A model generated the notes under the pieces. The model did no database searches. It was not told the DNA's origin and was given only the letters and a program-made list of their open reading frames with translations. Source: BTRG01 sp036986275 (lineage in GTDB: Bacteria; Pseudomonadota; Gammaproteobacteria; Acidiferrobacterales; SZUA-150). Taken from it: DNA of 25,866 nucleotides. Positions 14,637 to 22,082 of the stretch are shown in pieces (position 1 is the stretch's first letter; the number at the start of each line of letters is the position of its first letter). The stretch lies in contig BTRG01000037.1 in assembly GCA_036986275.1 (NCBI GenBank), forward strand, positions 1 through 25,866, read 5' to 3'. The position numbers were made by a program, and so were the translations under genes.

Positions 14637-17048
14637 ATGGCCAGGAAGAAAAAGGCTGCTGCCAGAAAGACGAGCAAAAAGAAATCAAAAAAGACTGCCA
14701 GCAGATCGGGTGGTCGTTCCAGTAAAAAGTCATCAAAAAAATCCAGTAAGAAAAAATCAAGGAAGACCGGCGCCAAACGCCGCTCGACAACACAGAAGGC
14801 AATAAAAAAACGCCCGCGAGCAGGTCAGGCCGAGAAACTGCCTCTGGGTGAATTTACCGAGAAGGCCTACCTGGATTATTCCATGTACGTCATTCTTGAT
14901 CGTGCCTTGCCACATATTGGTGATGGCCTGAAACCGGTACAGCGGCGCATCGTTTATGCCATGTCCGAGTTGGGGCTGAATGCAGCCGCCAAGTACAAGA
15001 AGTCCGCACGTACAGTGGGCGATGTATTGGGCAAGTTTCACCCTCATGGGGATACGGCCTGTTATGAGGCCATGGTGTTGATGGCGCAACCCTTTAGTTA
15101 TCGCTACCCGCTGGTGGATGGTCAGGGTAACTGGGGTTCACCGGACAACCCTAAGTCCTTTGCCGCAATGCGTTATACCGAATCCCGTTTAACACGTTAT
15201 GCGCAAGCGCTGTTATCCGAGCTGGGGCAAGGCACCGTTGATTGGTTGCCCAACTTTGACGGTACATTGCAAGAGCCGCAAATGATGCCGGCGCGACTGC
15301 CGAATGTTTTGCTTAATGGTACGTCCGGCATCGCCGTAGGTATGGCCACAGATATCCCGCCGCACAATGTTCGGGAGATAGTCGGTGCCTGTGTTGAACT
15401 GCTGGATAACCCCAAGGCACAGCTACGTACACTCATGAAGCATGTGAAGGGGCCTGATTATCCTACGGAGGCAGAAATTATTACGCCACGCCAGGATATC
15501 CGAACCATTTATGAAACCGGTCATGGCAGTATCCGTATGCGCGCCAAGTGGGCGGATGAGGACGGCGAGATTGTCATTACCGCACTCCCGCATCAGGTCT
15601 CTGGTGACAAGATACTGGAGCAGATTGCAAAGCAGATGACGGCCAAGAAGCTGCCGATGGTGGAAGATTTACGCGACGAATCAGACCATGAGAATCCTAT
15701 GCGTCTTGTCCTGGCGCCGCGCTCCAATAGAGTCAACGCTGACGAGTTGATGTCGCACTTGTTTGCCACCACCGATCTTGAGCGCACATATCGCGTAAAC
15801 ATTAATATAATAGGGCTGAAGGGGCGACCACGCGTTTTCGCTCTCAAAGACTTATTGTTGGAGTGGCTGGATTTTCGTCTGAGCACAGTCAAGCGTCGTC
15901 TGCAGTATCGTTACGATCGTGTTATGGCGCGACTCCATCTTCTGGAAGGCCTGCTTATTGCCTACCTGAATCTTGATGAAGTAATTCGCATTATTCGGCG
16001 TCAGGATCATCCCAAGCCGGTCTTGATCAAGCGATTCAAGTTGAGTGATGTACAGGCTGAAGCCATACTGGAAACCAAGTTACGACATCTGGCCAAGCTT
16101 GAAGAGATGAAGATACATGGTGAGCAGGATGAGCTGACGCGAGAACGTAAAGAATTGGAAAGGATTCTCAAATCCAGGGCCCAGCTCAGGAAGCTTGTCA
16201 GGGAAGAATTGCTTGAAGATGCGCATGAGTTTGGTGATGAGCGTCGTTCACCCATCGTTGAGCGCGAGCTGGCACAGGCGATTGATCCGACTCAACTACT
16301 GCCTACCGAACCGATCACTGTCATTTTATCCGAGAAGGGTTGGGTGCGTGCCGCCAAGGGTCATGAAGTGGACCCTGTCAGCCTGAACTATAAAGGTGCA
16401 GATAAATATCTTGACAGCGCCTGTGGACGCAGCAATCAACAGGTTGTGTTTATCGATAGCACCGGCAGAACCTATTCCATGCCATCACATAAATTGCCCT
16501 CAGCCCGGGGGTTGGGGGAGCCACTGACGAGTACGTTTAATCCTCCACCTGGGGCCACATATAGTGGTGTGATGCTGGGTCAACAGGACGATCTTTATTT
16601 GCTGGCCACCAGCTATGGCTATGGATTTGTGGCGAGCCTGGGTGATCTCTATGCCAAGAACAAGGCGGGCAAGGCCTTGTTAAAAGTACCGGATGGTGCA
16701 ATCGTGTTGCCACCTCAACGCGTAGAGAATTTCGATGAAGACTGGATTGCCGCCGTCACCAGTGCCGGTCATTTGTTGACCTTTATGATTGGTGAATTAC
16801 CGCAAATGTCCAAAGGCAAAGGGATCAAGATCATCAATATTCCCTCTAACAAGCTTAAGAAGGGTGATGAGAGAGTGGTGAGTATGTGCGTGTTTGATGA
16901 AGAGAAAGGCCTGGTCGTGCAGGCCGGCGCCAAGAAACGTAATCTTGGCGTCGAAGATCTGAACTATTACATAGGCGAACGCGCTCTGCGTGGCCACAAG
17001 TTACCACGTGGTTATCAGAAAGTAGATCGTATGGAGGTCCTGGGTTAA
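14637..17048 (+). CDS. parC: DNA topoisomerase IV subunit A with a lysine-rich N-terminal tail
   Basis: ParC cuts and rejoins DNA in topoisomerase IV. The catalytic tyrosine is Y180 in AAMRYTESR (E. coli Y120), and HPHGDTACYEAM aligns with the quinolone region, with Thr140 at the E. coli Ser80 position. The 803-residue protein is longer than E. coli ParC (about 752) chiefly because of about 60 extra N-terminal residues. About half of residues 1-61 are Lys or Arg (21 K, 9 R) and 12 are Ser, resembling a histone-H1-like tail. The normal ParC fold starts at about residue 65 (EKLPLGEFTEKAYLDYSMY). No ATG, GTG or TTG occurs in frame through the tail, so the ATG at 14637, three bases after parE, must be the start. 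The C-terminal beta-pinwheel domain (about 560-800) is present. Confidence 0.96.
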   Translation: MARKKKAAARKTSKKKSKKTASRSGGRSSKKSSKKSSKKKSRKTGAKRRSTTQKAIKKRPRAGQAEKLPLGEFTEKAYLDYSMYVILDRALPHIGDGLKPVQRRIVYAMSELGLNAAAKYKKSARTVGDVLGKFHPHGDTACYEAMVLMAQPFSYRYPLVDGQGNWGSPDNPKSFAAMRYTESRLTRYAQALLSELGQGTVDWLPNFDGTLQEPQMMPARLPNVLLNGTSGIAVGMATDIPPHNVREIVGACVELLDNPKAQLRTLMKHVKGPDYPTEAEIITPRQDIRTIYETGHGSIRMRAKWADEDGEIVITALPHQVSGDKILEQIAKQMTAKKLPMVEDLRDESDHENPMRLVLAPRSNRVNADELMSHLFATTDLERTYRVNINIIGLKGRPRVFALKDLLLEWLDFRLSTVKRRLQYRYDRVMARLHLLEGLLIAYLNLDEVIRIIRRQDHPKPVLIKRFKLSDVQAEAILETKLRHLAKLEEMKIHGEQDELTRERKELERILKSRAQLRKLVREELLEDAHEFGDERRSPIVERELAQAIDPTQLLPTEPITVILSEKGWVRAAKGHEVDPVSLNYKGADKYLDSACGRSNQQVVFIDSTGRTYSMPSHKLPSARGLGEPLTSTFNPPPGATYSGVMLGQQDDLYLLATSYGYGFVASLGDLYAKNKAGKALLKVPDGAIVLPPQRVENFDEDWIAAVTSAGHLLTFMIGELPQMSKGKGIKIINIPSNKLKKGDERVVSMCVFDEEKGLVVQAGAKKRNLGVEDLNYYIGERALRGHKLPRGYQKVDRMEVLG

Positions 17049-17059
17049 GAGTCCGGTGA

Positions 17060-17326
17060 TTAGTGTAAACGATCTCTGATGCGTCGATAGGCGTCACCAA
17101 CCTCTTTGGTAATAACACCCAATGTGGTAACAACTTCTTTTGATGTAATGACTGCCTTGTCAGAAGCTGTCTTAAGGCGGGACTCCAGGCTTATCAATTG
17201 TTTTTCCAGTTCCCCCCATTCATCTTTGGCCTCTGCCTTGAACAAGTGCATCTGTAGATGCAGTTCATCACGCTGTTGCTTGAGGTCTTCCACAGCATTT
17301 TGGATTCTCTCCAGTGTGTCGGTCAT
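17060..17326 (-). CDS. small coiled-coil protein of unknown function
   Basis: The 88-residue product is highly charged and nearly all helical by composition. Residues 3-55 fit a coiled coil (leucines spaced in LERIQNAVEDLKQQRDEL and WGELEKQLISLESRL), and the C-terminus is basic (YRRIRDRLH). It has no cysteine, signal peptide or membrane segment. It converges on parC with 11 bases between the stop codons. CAGGG lies about nine bases before the ATG. I do not recognise a named family. The sequence reads as a genuine protein and its upstream region holds a promoter-size gap, but the function is unknown. Confidence 0.75.
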   Translation of the reverse strand: MTDTLERIQNAVEDLKQQRDELHLQMHLFKAEAKDEWGELEKQLISLESRLKTASDKAVITSKEVVTTLGVITKEVGDAYRRIRDRLH

Positions 17327-17707
17327 CTCGCATACCCTGCCTTTTTTTGTTGCATTACATGATGCAATGAAAACATGGTTACGGTCTTGTTTCCCTGATC
17401 TGTATCAAGCCCTTGCAATCAGATAACCTCGGAGAGTCCCTCGCTCGGTTGCGAATCCACCCAGAGCAGGTTGGTTCTGCTTTCTTAGTGAGGTTCGAGA
17501 AACCCTGATATCCCTGATCGTGAGAAATACTATATAAATCAGTTAGTTGCTATTTATTCCCTATATTGGGGACCTTTTGTCATTTGGTGCGTCAACACCC
17601 TGGATGAGGTGGTTAGTGTTAAAGTATTCTAAAGATAGATGTAAGTGGGCTGGATTGGCCGGCTCTGCCTGTAATAGAGCCTGGCGACGTTTAATATGGG
17701 GAATGAT
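17327..17707. other. divergent gap between the coiled-coil gene and arsM
   Basis: About 380 bases without a convincing gene. It holds a small inverted repeat TTGCAT-TACATG-ATGCAA at about 17350-17367, an FNR-like site at 17395-17408, and an AT-rich stretch TACTATATAAATC around 17528-17540 that could be a -10 region for arsM. An open frame covering 17547-18044 is a shadow of arsM. Confidence 0.5.
17395..17408. promoter_or_regulatory. FNR-like binding site
   Basis: CTGAT-CTGT-ATCAA differs from the FNR/ANR consensus TTGAT-N4-ATCAA at one base. It is about 70-80 bases upstream of the coiled-coil gene start and about 300 bases upstream of arsM, so it could serve either. A single match of this size can occur by chance. 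Confidence 0.4.
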
Positions 17708-18550
17708 ATGGACCAGAAAACTGCTGATGATATTCGCCGGAATGTACGCGACGGTTACAGCCAGGTTGCCGAGGCCAGCAATGAGGGCAGCAGTTGTGGT
17801 GTGGAATCCAGCTGTTGCGGGGTCTCGGATGATGCGGCCATCAATCAACTCATCTCGACACGCATGGGCTATAGCGAAGAGGACCTTCAGCAAGTGCCGG
17901 AAGGTGCTGATATGGGCTTGGGATGCGGTAACCCGCGGGCCATTGCCAGCCTTAAGGAAGGCGAGGTGGTGGTTGACCTCGGTAGCGGTGGTGGCTTTGA
18001 TGCCTTTCTTGCATCCGTGGAGGTGGGTGAGACGGGGCGCGTGATAGGCGTGGACATGACCCCCGAGATGCTGAGCAAGGCCCGCGCCAACGCAGACAAA
18101 GGTCAGTATAAGAATGTCGAATTTCGTTTGGGTGAAATCGAACACTTGCCCATCGCGGATAACAGCGCCGATATCATCATTTCCAATTGTGTGATCAACC
18201 TGTCACCCAACAAGCCGCAGGTGTTTCGCGACACCTACCGTGTACTGAAAGCCGGCGGTCGCCTGGCCATATCGGATGTGGTGGCGACCATAGACATGCC
18301 CGCTGAAATGAAGAATGATCCTGTGCTGCACGCCGGATGCATGGCGGGCGCCTCGCTCATCGATGATCTACAAGACATGATGATTCAGGCGGGGTTTGTT
18401 GATGTCCGCATTACTCCCAAGAATGAATCCAAGGCCTTTATTAAGGATTGGGCGCCGGGCCGGGGTGCGGAGGATTATGTCGTCTCCGCCATAATCGAAG
18501 CCATCAAGCCGGGATCACGGGAGTGCTGTTGTAGTCCGCATAATTCATGA
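17708..18550 (+). CDS. arsM: arsenite S-adenosylmethionine methyltransferase
   Basis: ArsM methylates arsenite using SAM to give methylated, partly volatile arsenicals. The SAM motif VVDLGSGGGFD is at about 88-98. Arsenite-binding cysteines expected in the family are present: C73 (GLGCGNP), C161 (SNCVINL) and C211 (HAGCMAG), with extra cysteines at the N-terminus (C30, C36, C37) and a CCC cluster near the C-terminus. The ATG at 17708 is chosen (280 residues) because GGGGA lies five bases upstream; an in-frame ATG at 17696 lacks a ribosome site. No arsR or other ars gene is adjacent, so its regulation is unclear. It converges on the globin-fusion gene with 47 bases between. Confidence 0.93.
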   Translation: MDQKTADDIRRNVRDGYSQVAEASNEGSSCGVESSCCGVSDDAAINQLISTRMGYSEEDLQQVPEGADMGLGCGNPRAIASLKEGEVVVDLGSGGGFDAFLASVEVGETGRVIGVDMTPEMLSKARANADKGQYKNVEFRLGEIEHLPIADNSADIIISNCVINLSPNKPQVFRDTYRVLKAGGRLAISDVVATIDMPAEMKNDPVLHAGCMAGASLIDDLQDMMIQAGFVDVRITPKNESKAFIKDWAPGRGAEDYVVSAIIEAIKPGSRECCCSPHNS

Positions 18551-18597
18551 AAGGTTCGCATTCAGGGCCGCTATGTTTCAGTTTAAGCGATAAACCT

Positions 18598-20196
18598 TCA
18601 AGCAGAGGAGGCGTCCGCTGCGTTTTCCATACAGTCGTGGCAATGTATGGTTCCCAGCCGCAAGTGGTAACGCACGGTTTCACCGGCGGCGATTTCTTTC
18701 TCACAATTATCACACATGGATGCGATATCCAGGGTTTCCATACCAAAGCCATCCAATGGCATGGGTTTGCCAAACATCATCTTGGGCCAGGGCTCTGATT
18801 TAACGATGTCGGGGCGGTAGACTTCTTCTATGGCAAGCCAGCGGCGCTGGTATTCATCTGGCAATCCATGTTTTTGCCAGCATTGCTCCATAATGCTTGT
18901 TCGGTAGTCAAATAACTCATCAGAAATAATCATCCAGTGATGGGCGTTACGAGGCCGCTCACCAAAGTAGACGTTCTTGCCTGTCAATACCTGGTACAGG
19001 AAATTGTACTGCTTTTCAATCAGACGTTGCTTGGTAACACCGACAAAGAATGACTTCAGTTTGGGATCCGCGAATACAAGCGCATAGAAATCCTTGAGGA
19101 TGTCCATCAATAACTTGCCTTCACTGAGCGCCGCCCATAGTTCCGGATCCGGATTGGGATAGCGTCTTTCACCATTCCCATCAGCACCTGCATTGTTCTT
19201 TGCCGTGTTGTTATTGTTAGTGCTGATGGAATGGCTGAGTTCAAAAGGGTCGTTATGAATGTCGACTTTATTGACACCGGCTGCCAATGCCATTTGTTGC
19301 CCGGCCTCTACCATTCCAGGGTTACCGCATAGATAGACGCGCGCATTGTGCAGGTCCTTGTGCTCAGCAAAGGCAATATCGTGGGCGCGGCCGGCACGGA
19401 TGCCTTTATTGACCCTGTCTCCCGAGATGCAGGAAGTGTAATGAAAGTTGTCCAGCTTCATCGCCAGTGCGCTCAGGAGGTGATGCAAATACAGGCCTTC
19501 TGTATGACGGCTGCCGTGATACAGGTAAATATCGCCTTTGTGACCACTATGCAGGGCGTCGCGCAGGATGCCATACAGCGGCGCCAGTCCGGTGCCGGTA
19601 CCGACCATTACGATCTTTTGGTCCAGTCGCCCCGGAATATAATAACTGCCTCCCTCGGGGCCCTGGATATCCAGTTCATCACCTATCTTCAATTCATCAA
19701 ATATCCAGTTACTGCTGGCGCCGTTGGGGATGCGCATGATATGCAATTCCAGGAATTCATCTTCCCGGGGGTTGCTGGCCAACGAATAACTGCGGGTGAG
19801 ACCATCGTGACATCTCAAATTGATAAATTGCCCGGCCCGATAATACAGGGGTGTTGCCGGCTCAAGCAGGACACGGCAGATGTCCGGGGAAATAAAAAAC
19901 TTATCGCGTACCGTGGCACGGCTGAAAAGATCGGCATCGCGCGCCGGCGCCAGCTCCATGTCTTCCGTTGGCGTGCACTGGCATGAAAGAAAGTAACCCT
20001 GTTCTTTCAGTGAATCTCTTAAGCCCTGTTGTGCTGGTTCAGGCGGCGATGCGTTGGTTTGGCGCAGCAGACAGATATGGCAAATTCCGTTACGACATGA
20101 GAAAGGCGTGGTGACACCGAATCGCATGAAGGTATCGAGCACGGTGTCACCGTCACGACAGGAGTATTGTTGCCCCTTGAAGGAAAGTGTAGGCAT
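18598..20196 (-). CDS. ferredoxin - FAD/NAD(P) reductase - truncated haemoglobin - zinc-ribbon fusion
   Basis: One 532-residue soluble protein with four parts. (1) A plant-type 2Fe-2S ferredoxin, residues 1-90, with C34, C39, C42 and C72. (2) A ferredoxin-NADP-reductase-like unit, about 95-330, with the FAD motif RSYSLASNP, the nucleotide motif GTGTGLAPLYG and the CGNPGMV terminus. (3) An Asn-rich linker (about 333-350), then a truncated-haemoglobin domain, about 355-475, with a likely proximal haem ligand H419 in AHHWMIISDELFD and an FYALVFADPKLKSFF helix. (4) A C-terminal zinc-ribbon-like pair (C495, C498, C519, C522). This wires NAD(P)H via FAD and Fe-S to a haem, as flavohaemoglobin Hmp does with a different fold order. 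With the divergent NsrR gene, nitric oxide detoxification is the best guess. The ribosome site is weak. Confidence 0.9.
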   Translation of the reverse strand: MPTLSFKGQQYSCRDGDTVLDTFMRFGVTTPFSCRNGICHICLLRQTNASPPEPAQQGLRDSLKEQGYFLSCQCTPTEDMELAPARDADLFSRATVRDKFFISPDICRVLLEPATPLYYRAGQFINLRCHDGLTRSYSLASNPREDEFLELHIMRIPNGASSNWIFDELKIGDELDIQGPEGGSYYIPGRLDQKIVMVGTGTGLAPLYGILRDALHSGHKGDIYLYHGSRHTEGLYLHHLLSALAMKLDNFHYTSCISGDRVNKGIRAGRAHDIAFAEHKDLHNARVYLCGNPGMVEAGQQMALAAGVNKVDIHNDPFELSHSISTNNNNTAKNNAGADGNGERRYPNPDPELWAALSEGKLLMDILKDFYALVFADPKLKSFFVGVTKQRLIEKQYNFLYQVLTGKNVYFGERPRNAHHWMIISDELFDYRTSIMEQCWQKHGLPDEYQRRWLAIEEVYRPDIVKSEPWPKMMFGKPMPLDGFGMETLDIASMCDNCEKEIAAGETVRYHLRLGTIHCHDCMENAADASSA

Positions 20197-20228
20197 GATC
20201 TGTAGTTAATTAGGTATTTTTTGTGGTT

Positions 20229-20251
20229 AATATGTATTTTGTCTACATCTT
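20229..20251. promoter_or_regulatory. NsrR-type operator
   Basis: A 23-base inverted repeat: AATATGTA, a seven-base spacer, then TACATCTT. The two half-sites differ at one position, and both fit the NsrR half-site pattern AA-N-ATG-Y-A. It lies between the divergent regulator and the globin-fusion gene, at about the predicted transcription start of the latter, and could control both directions. Confidence 0.75.
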
Positions 20252-20256
20252 ACGTT

Positions 20257-20284
20257 AAAATAGTAGAAGGACGATTCAAGTCAA
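20257..20284 (-). promoter_or_regulatory. probable promoter of the globin-fusion gene
   Basis: On the minus strand, -35 TTGACT (20284-20279) and -10 TATTTT (20262-20257) have a 16-base spacer. The predicted start of transcription falls inside the NsrR-type repeat, a classical repressor arrangement. The -10 is a moderate match. Confidence 0.45.
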
Positions 20285-20312
20285 GAACGATGTATACCTT
20301 AGCGAGGCAGCC

Positions 20313-20759
20313 ATGCAGTTGACACGCTATACCGATTATTCATTGCGGACGTTGATATTCTTGGCGGCCAGGCCCGATGAATTGACGACAGTGGGCGATA
20401 TTGCCACTGTATTTTCTATTTCACACAATCATCTAATGAAGGTGGTGCATCATCTTGTGCAGGCGGGTTATGTGACATCCCGGCGTGGTAAAAACGGGGG
20501 TCTCAATTTGGCGCGTGCGGCCAAGGATATTACGGTTGCAGAGGTCGTGCGTGCCATGGAACCCAGCCTGAATATCGTCGAATGTTTTGCCGAATCTCAT
20601 ACTGAATGCATACTGGAAGGCGGTTGCCGCTTGAGGAGTGTGCTGGCGGATGCCCGCTCCGCATTTCTGGTGGAGCTGAAAAAAGTCACAATAGACGACC
20701 TGCTCACCCAGGGCGCACAGAAACAATTGTTTGCTGTTTCGGCTATTCCAACGCTTTAA
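20313..20759 (+). CDS. nsrR: Rrf2-family, NsrR-type nitric oxide-sensing repressor
   Basis: NsrR is an Fe-S repressor that loses DNA binding when nitric oxide attacks its cluster. The 148-residue product has an N-terminal winged helix (residues 1-70; MQLTRYTDYSLRTLIFLA start) with Asp8, which is a cluster ligand in characterised NsrR, and a C-terminal cluster motif C91, C99, C105 (C-x7-C-x5-C). IscR and RirA belong to the same family, but the short Q-L-T-R-Y-T-D-Y-S-L-R start, the cysteine spacing, the matching operator and the neighbouring globin fusion favour NsrR. GAGG is five bases before the ATG. The stop overlaps that of the convergent membrane-protein gene by four bases. Confidence 0.88.
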   Translation: MQLTRYTDYSLRTLIFLAARPDELTTVGDIATVFSISHNHLMKVVHHLVQAGYVTSRRGKNGGLNLARAAKDITVAEVVRAMEPSLNIVECFAESHTECILEGGCRLRSVLADARSAFLVELKKVTIDDLLTQGAQKQLFAVSAIPTL

Positions 20760-21205
20760 TCCCTCCTCCCCGAGCGTAACTGCCGCGCACTTGGGCGAAT
20801 CCTGCCCCACATCGCCCACACATAAAGCAACAAACTTATTACCTGTGCAAGACCAGCAAGCAATACCAGCCAGGCAAGTGAAGGTGCGCTACTGTTGGCT
20901 CGCGCCAATTCACCGATAAATCGAACCAGCGTACCGGCGAGTAACAACCAATAGACAGTCTCGATGAATACCGGCCGGTAATGCCGATCATCTGGCAATG
21001 GCTTGGGGAAAAGCCATAATGCAACACCGAGTATCATAAACATCACGAATCCGATGAAAACGACATGTTTGTGTGCCGATACCGTATAGGGTTGCGGCCA
21101 GACACCATACAGCTCTCGCTGAACCAGCATGTAGGCGCCAAGTAACAGGCCGATGACAAGAAAAATAACGGCAGTCTTGATAAAGCGTCGAACAAGGGCA
21201 GTCAT
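20756..21205 (-). CDS. small haem-copper-oxidase subunit I-like membrane protein
   Basis: The 149-residue product has four hydrophobic segments (about 10-29, 47-66, 82-101, 110-131). The second follows SAHKHVVFIGFVMFMILGVA, resembling helix II of cytochrome oxidase / nitric oxide reductase catalytic subunits, where a histidine binds the low-spin haem; H45 and H47 are candidates. It is far too short to be a full oxidase and has no copper-site histidines. From memory, similar short proteins appear near nitric-oxide-response genes, which fits the convergent nsrR. It could be a haem-binding electron-transfer or sensor protein. AGGA lies eight bases before the ATG. Confidence 0.7.
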   Translation of the reverse strand: MTALVRRFIKTAVIFLVIGLLLGAYMLVQRELYGVWPQPYTVSAHKHVVFIGFVMFMILGVALWLFPKPLPDDRHYRPVFIETVYWLLLAGTLVRFIGELARANSSAPSLAWLVLLAGLAQVISLLLYVWAMWGRIRPSARQLRSGRRD

Positions 21206-21241
21206 GACTACAATCCTGGAAAAGGGGATCAGGGAGCAATA

Positions 21242-21412
21242 TTATTCAAATACTGGAGCCTGTAAATAATTCCGTGTAACGACTCGTGTATCAATTTGCC
21301 GCATATGATCCTGAAACCCGATCATAAACCGGTCCATGGCAGCATTCCAATTTTGCATGGGTATGGCGTCTAAAGTACTTCGTGTGGCCGACCAATAGCA
21401 GACATTCAACAC
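21242..21412 (-). CDS. possible 56-residue small protein
   Basis: A short frame on the minus strand opens with GTG at 21412 and ends TAA at 21242-21244, 36 bases before the membrane-protein gene. The predicted product has a protein-like composition (aromatic and charged residues mixed, for example NWNAAMDRFMIGFQDHMRQ) and ends NYLQAPVFE. There is no clear ribosome site, and an in-frame stop lies just upstream of the GTG. It may be a small gene co-transcribed with the next, or the remnant of a longer one. An inverted repeat TATGATC / GATCATA (21304-21326) lies inside it. No family recognised. Confidence 0.35.
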   Translation of the reverse strand: MLNVCYWSATRSTLDAIPMQNWNAAMDRFMIGFQDHMRQIDTRVVTRNYLQAPVFE

Positions 21413-21455
21413 CCATGCTTATTGGTGTATTTTATACATTTATTTGAGTCAGTTG

Positions 21456-22082
21456 TTAAGCCCTTGCCACTAAATAAATACCAACACTAATCATTACAGT
21501 ACCCGCGACAATGTTTATTCTTTTCATTGCATTAGAGTTTTTAAAGAACAGGTTGGCTCTAACCGCCATGAATGCATAACCAAGCTTGACACCAACTATA
21601 GCGACTGTAGCCATTACTATAATGATGCCTGTGTCAAAATAAGATATTGTAGACAAATCAAGAAAAGCAGGAAAAAAGCCAAAATAAAACAAGATTGCTT
21701 TTTGATCACCTAACGTAATGAACAGCCCAGTCAGGAAACTGGACAGCAAAGAAGATTCTATAACCCTCTCAGCCTCCACGACCTTTGAATTTGACCTCCA
21801 TAGTGCGACTCCCAGCCAAATAAGATAAGCAGCACCAAGATATTTCACCAGGACAAACAGACCGCCCATTGTTTCGGCAAGAACCGATAAACCGAAAATG
21901 GCCAGTAGTATGAAAATAATGTCGCCAGCCACTATCCCTATGGTTGTGAAAACACCATGAATAAATCCGGATGCAGCTGATCTTGCCGATACAGCCAATA
22001 CACTCACACCGGGAATAAGAGCCCCAACAACCATGACTCCGAACAATGCGGCGATACTGCTAAATGTCAAACTACTTTGCAT
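21456..22082 (-). CDS. LysE/RhtB-family amino-acid exporter
   Basis: The 208-residue inner-membrane protein has about six hydrophobic helices. It shows the LysE/RhtB hallmark near the N-terminus (VVGALIPGVSVLAVSARSA, the P-G-P-like region) and YLGAAYLIWLGVALWRS around 80-96. The family exports amino acids such as lysine, threonine, homoserine or cysteine derivatives, driven by the proton gradient; the substrate here cannot be told. Codon use is visibly more AT-rich than in the core genes to the left, suggesting that the accessory region starts near here. No regulator is adjacent. No convincing ribosome site is visible before the ATG. Confidence 0.88.
   Translation of the reverse strand: MQSSLTFSSIAALFGVMVVGALIPGVSVLAVSARSAASGFIHGVFTTIGIVAGDIIFILLAIFGLSVLAETMGGLFVLVKYLGAAYLIWLGVALWRSNSKVVEAERVIESSLLSSFLTGLFITLGDQKAILFYFGFFPAFLDLSTISYFDTGIIIVMATVAIVGVKLGYAFMAVRANLFFKNSNAMKRINIVAGTVMISVGIYLVARA

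Noticed and set aside
17696..17707. upstream ATG of arsM
   Set aside because: No ribosome site before it, whereas the ATG at 17708 has GGGGA five bases upstream.
17547..18044. 165-codon plus-strand open frame
   Set aside because: Out of frame with arsM and overlapping its SAM-binding region; the composition is unlike a real protein.
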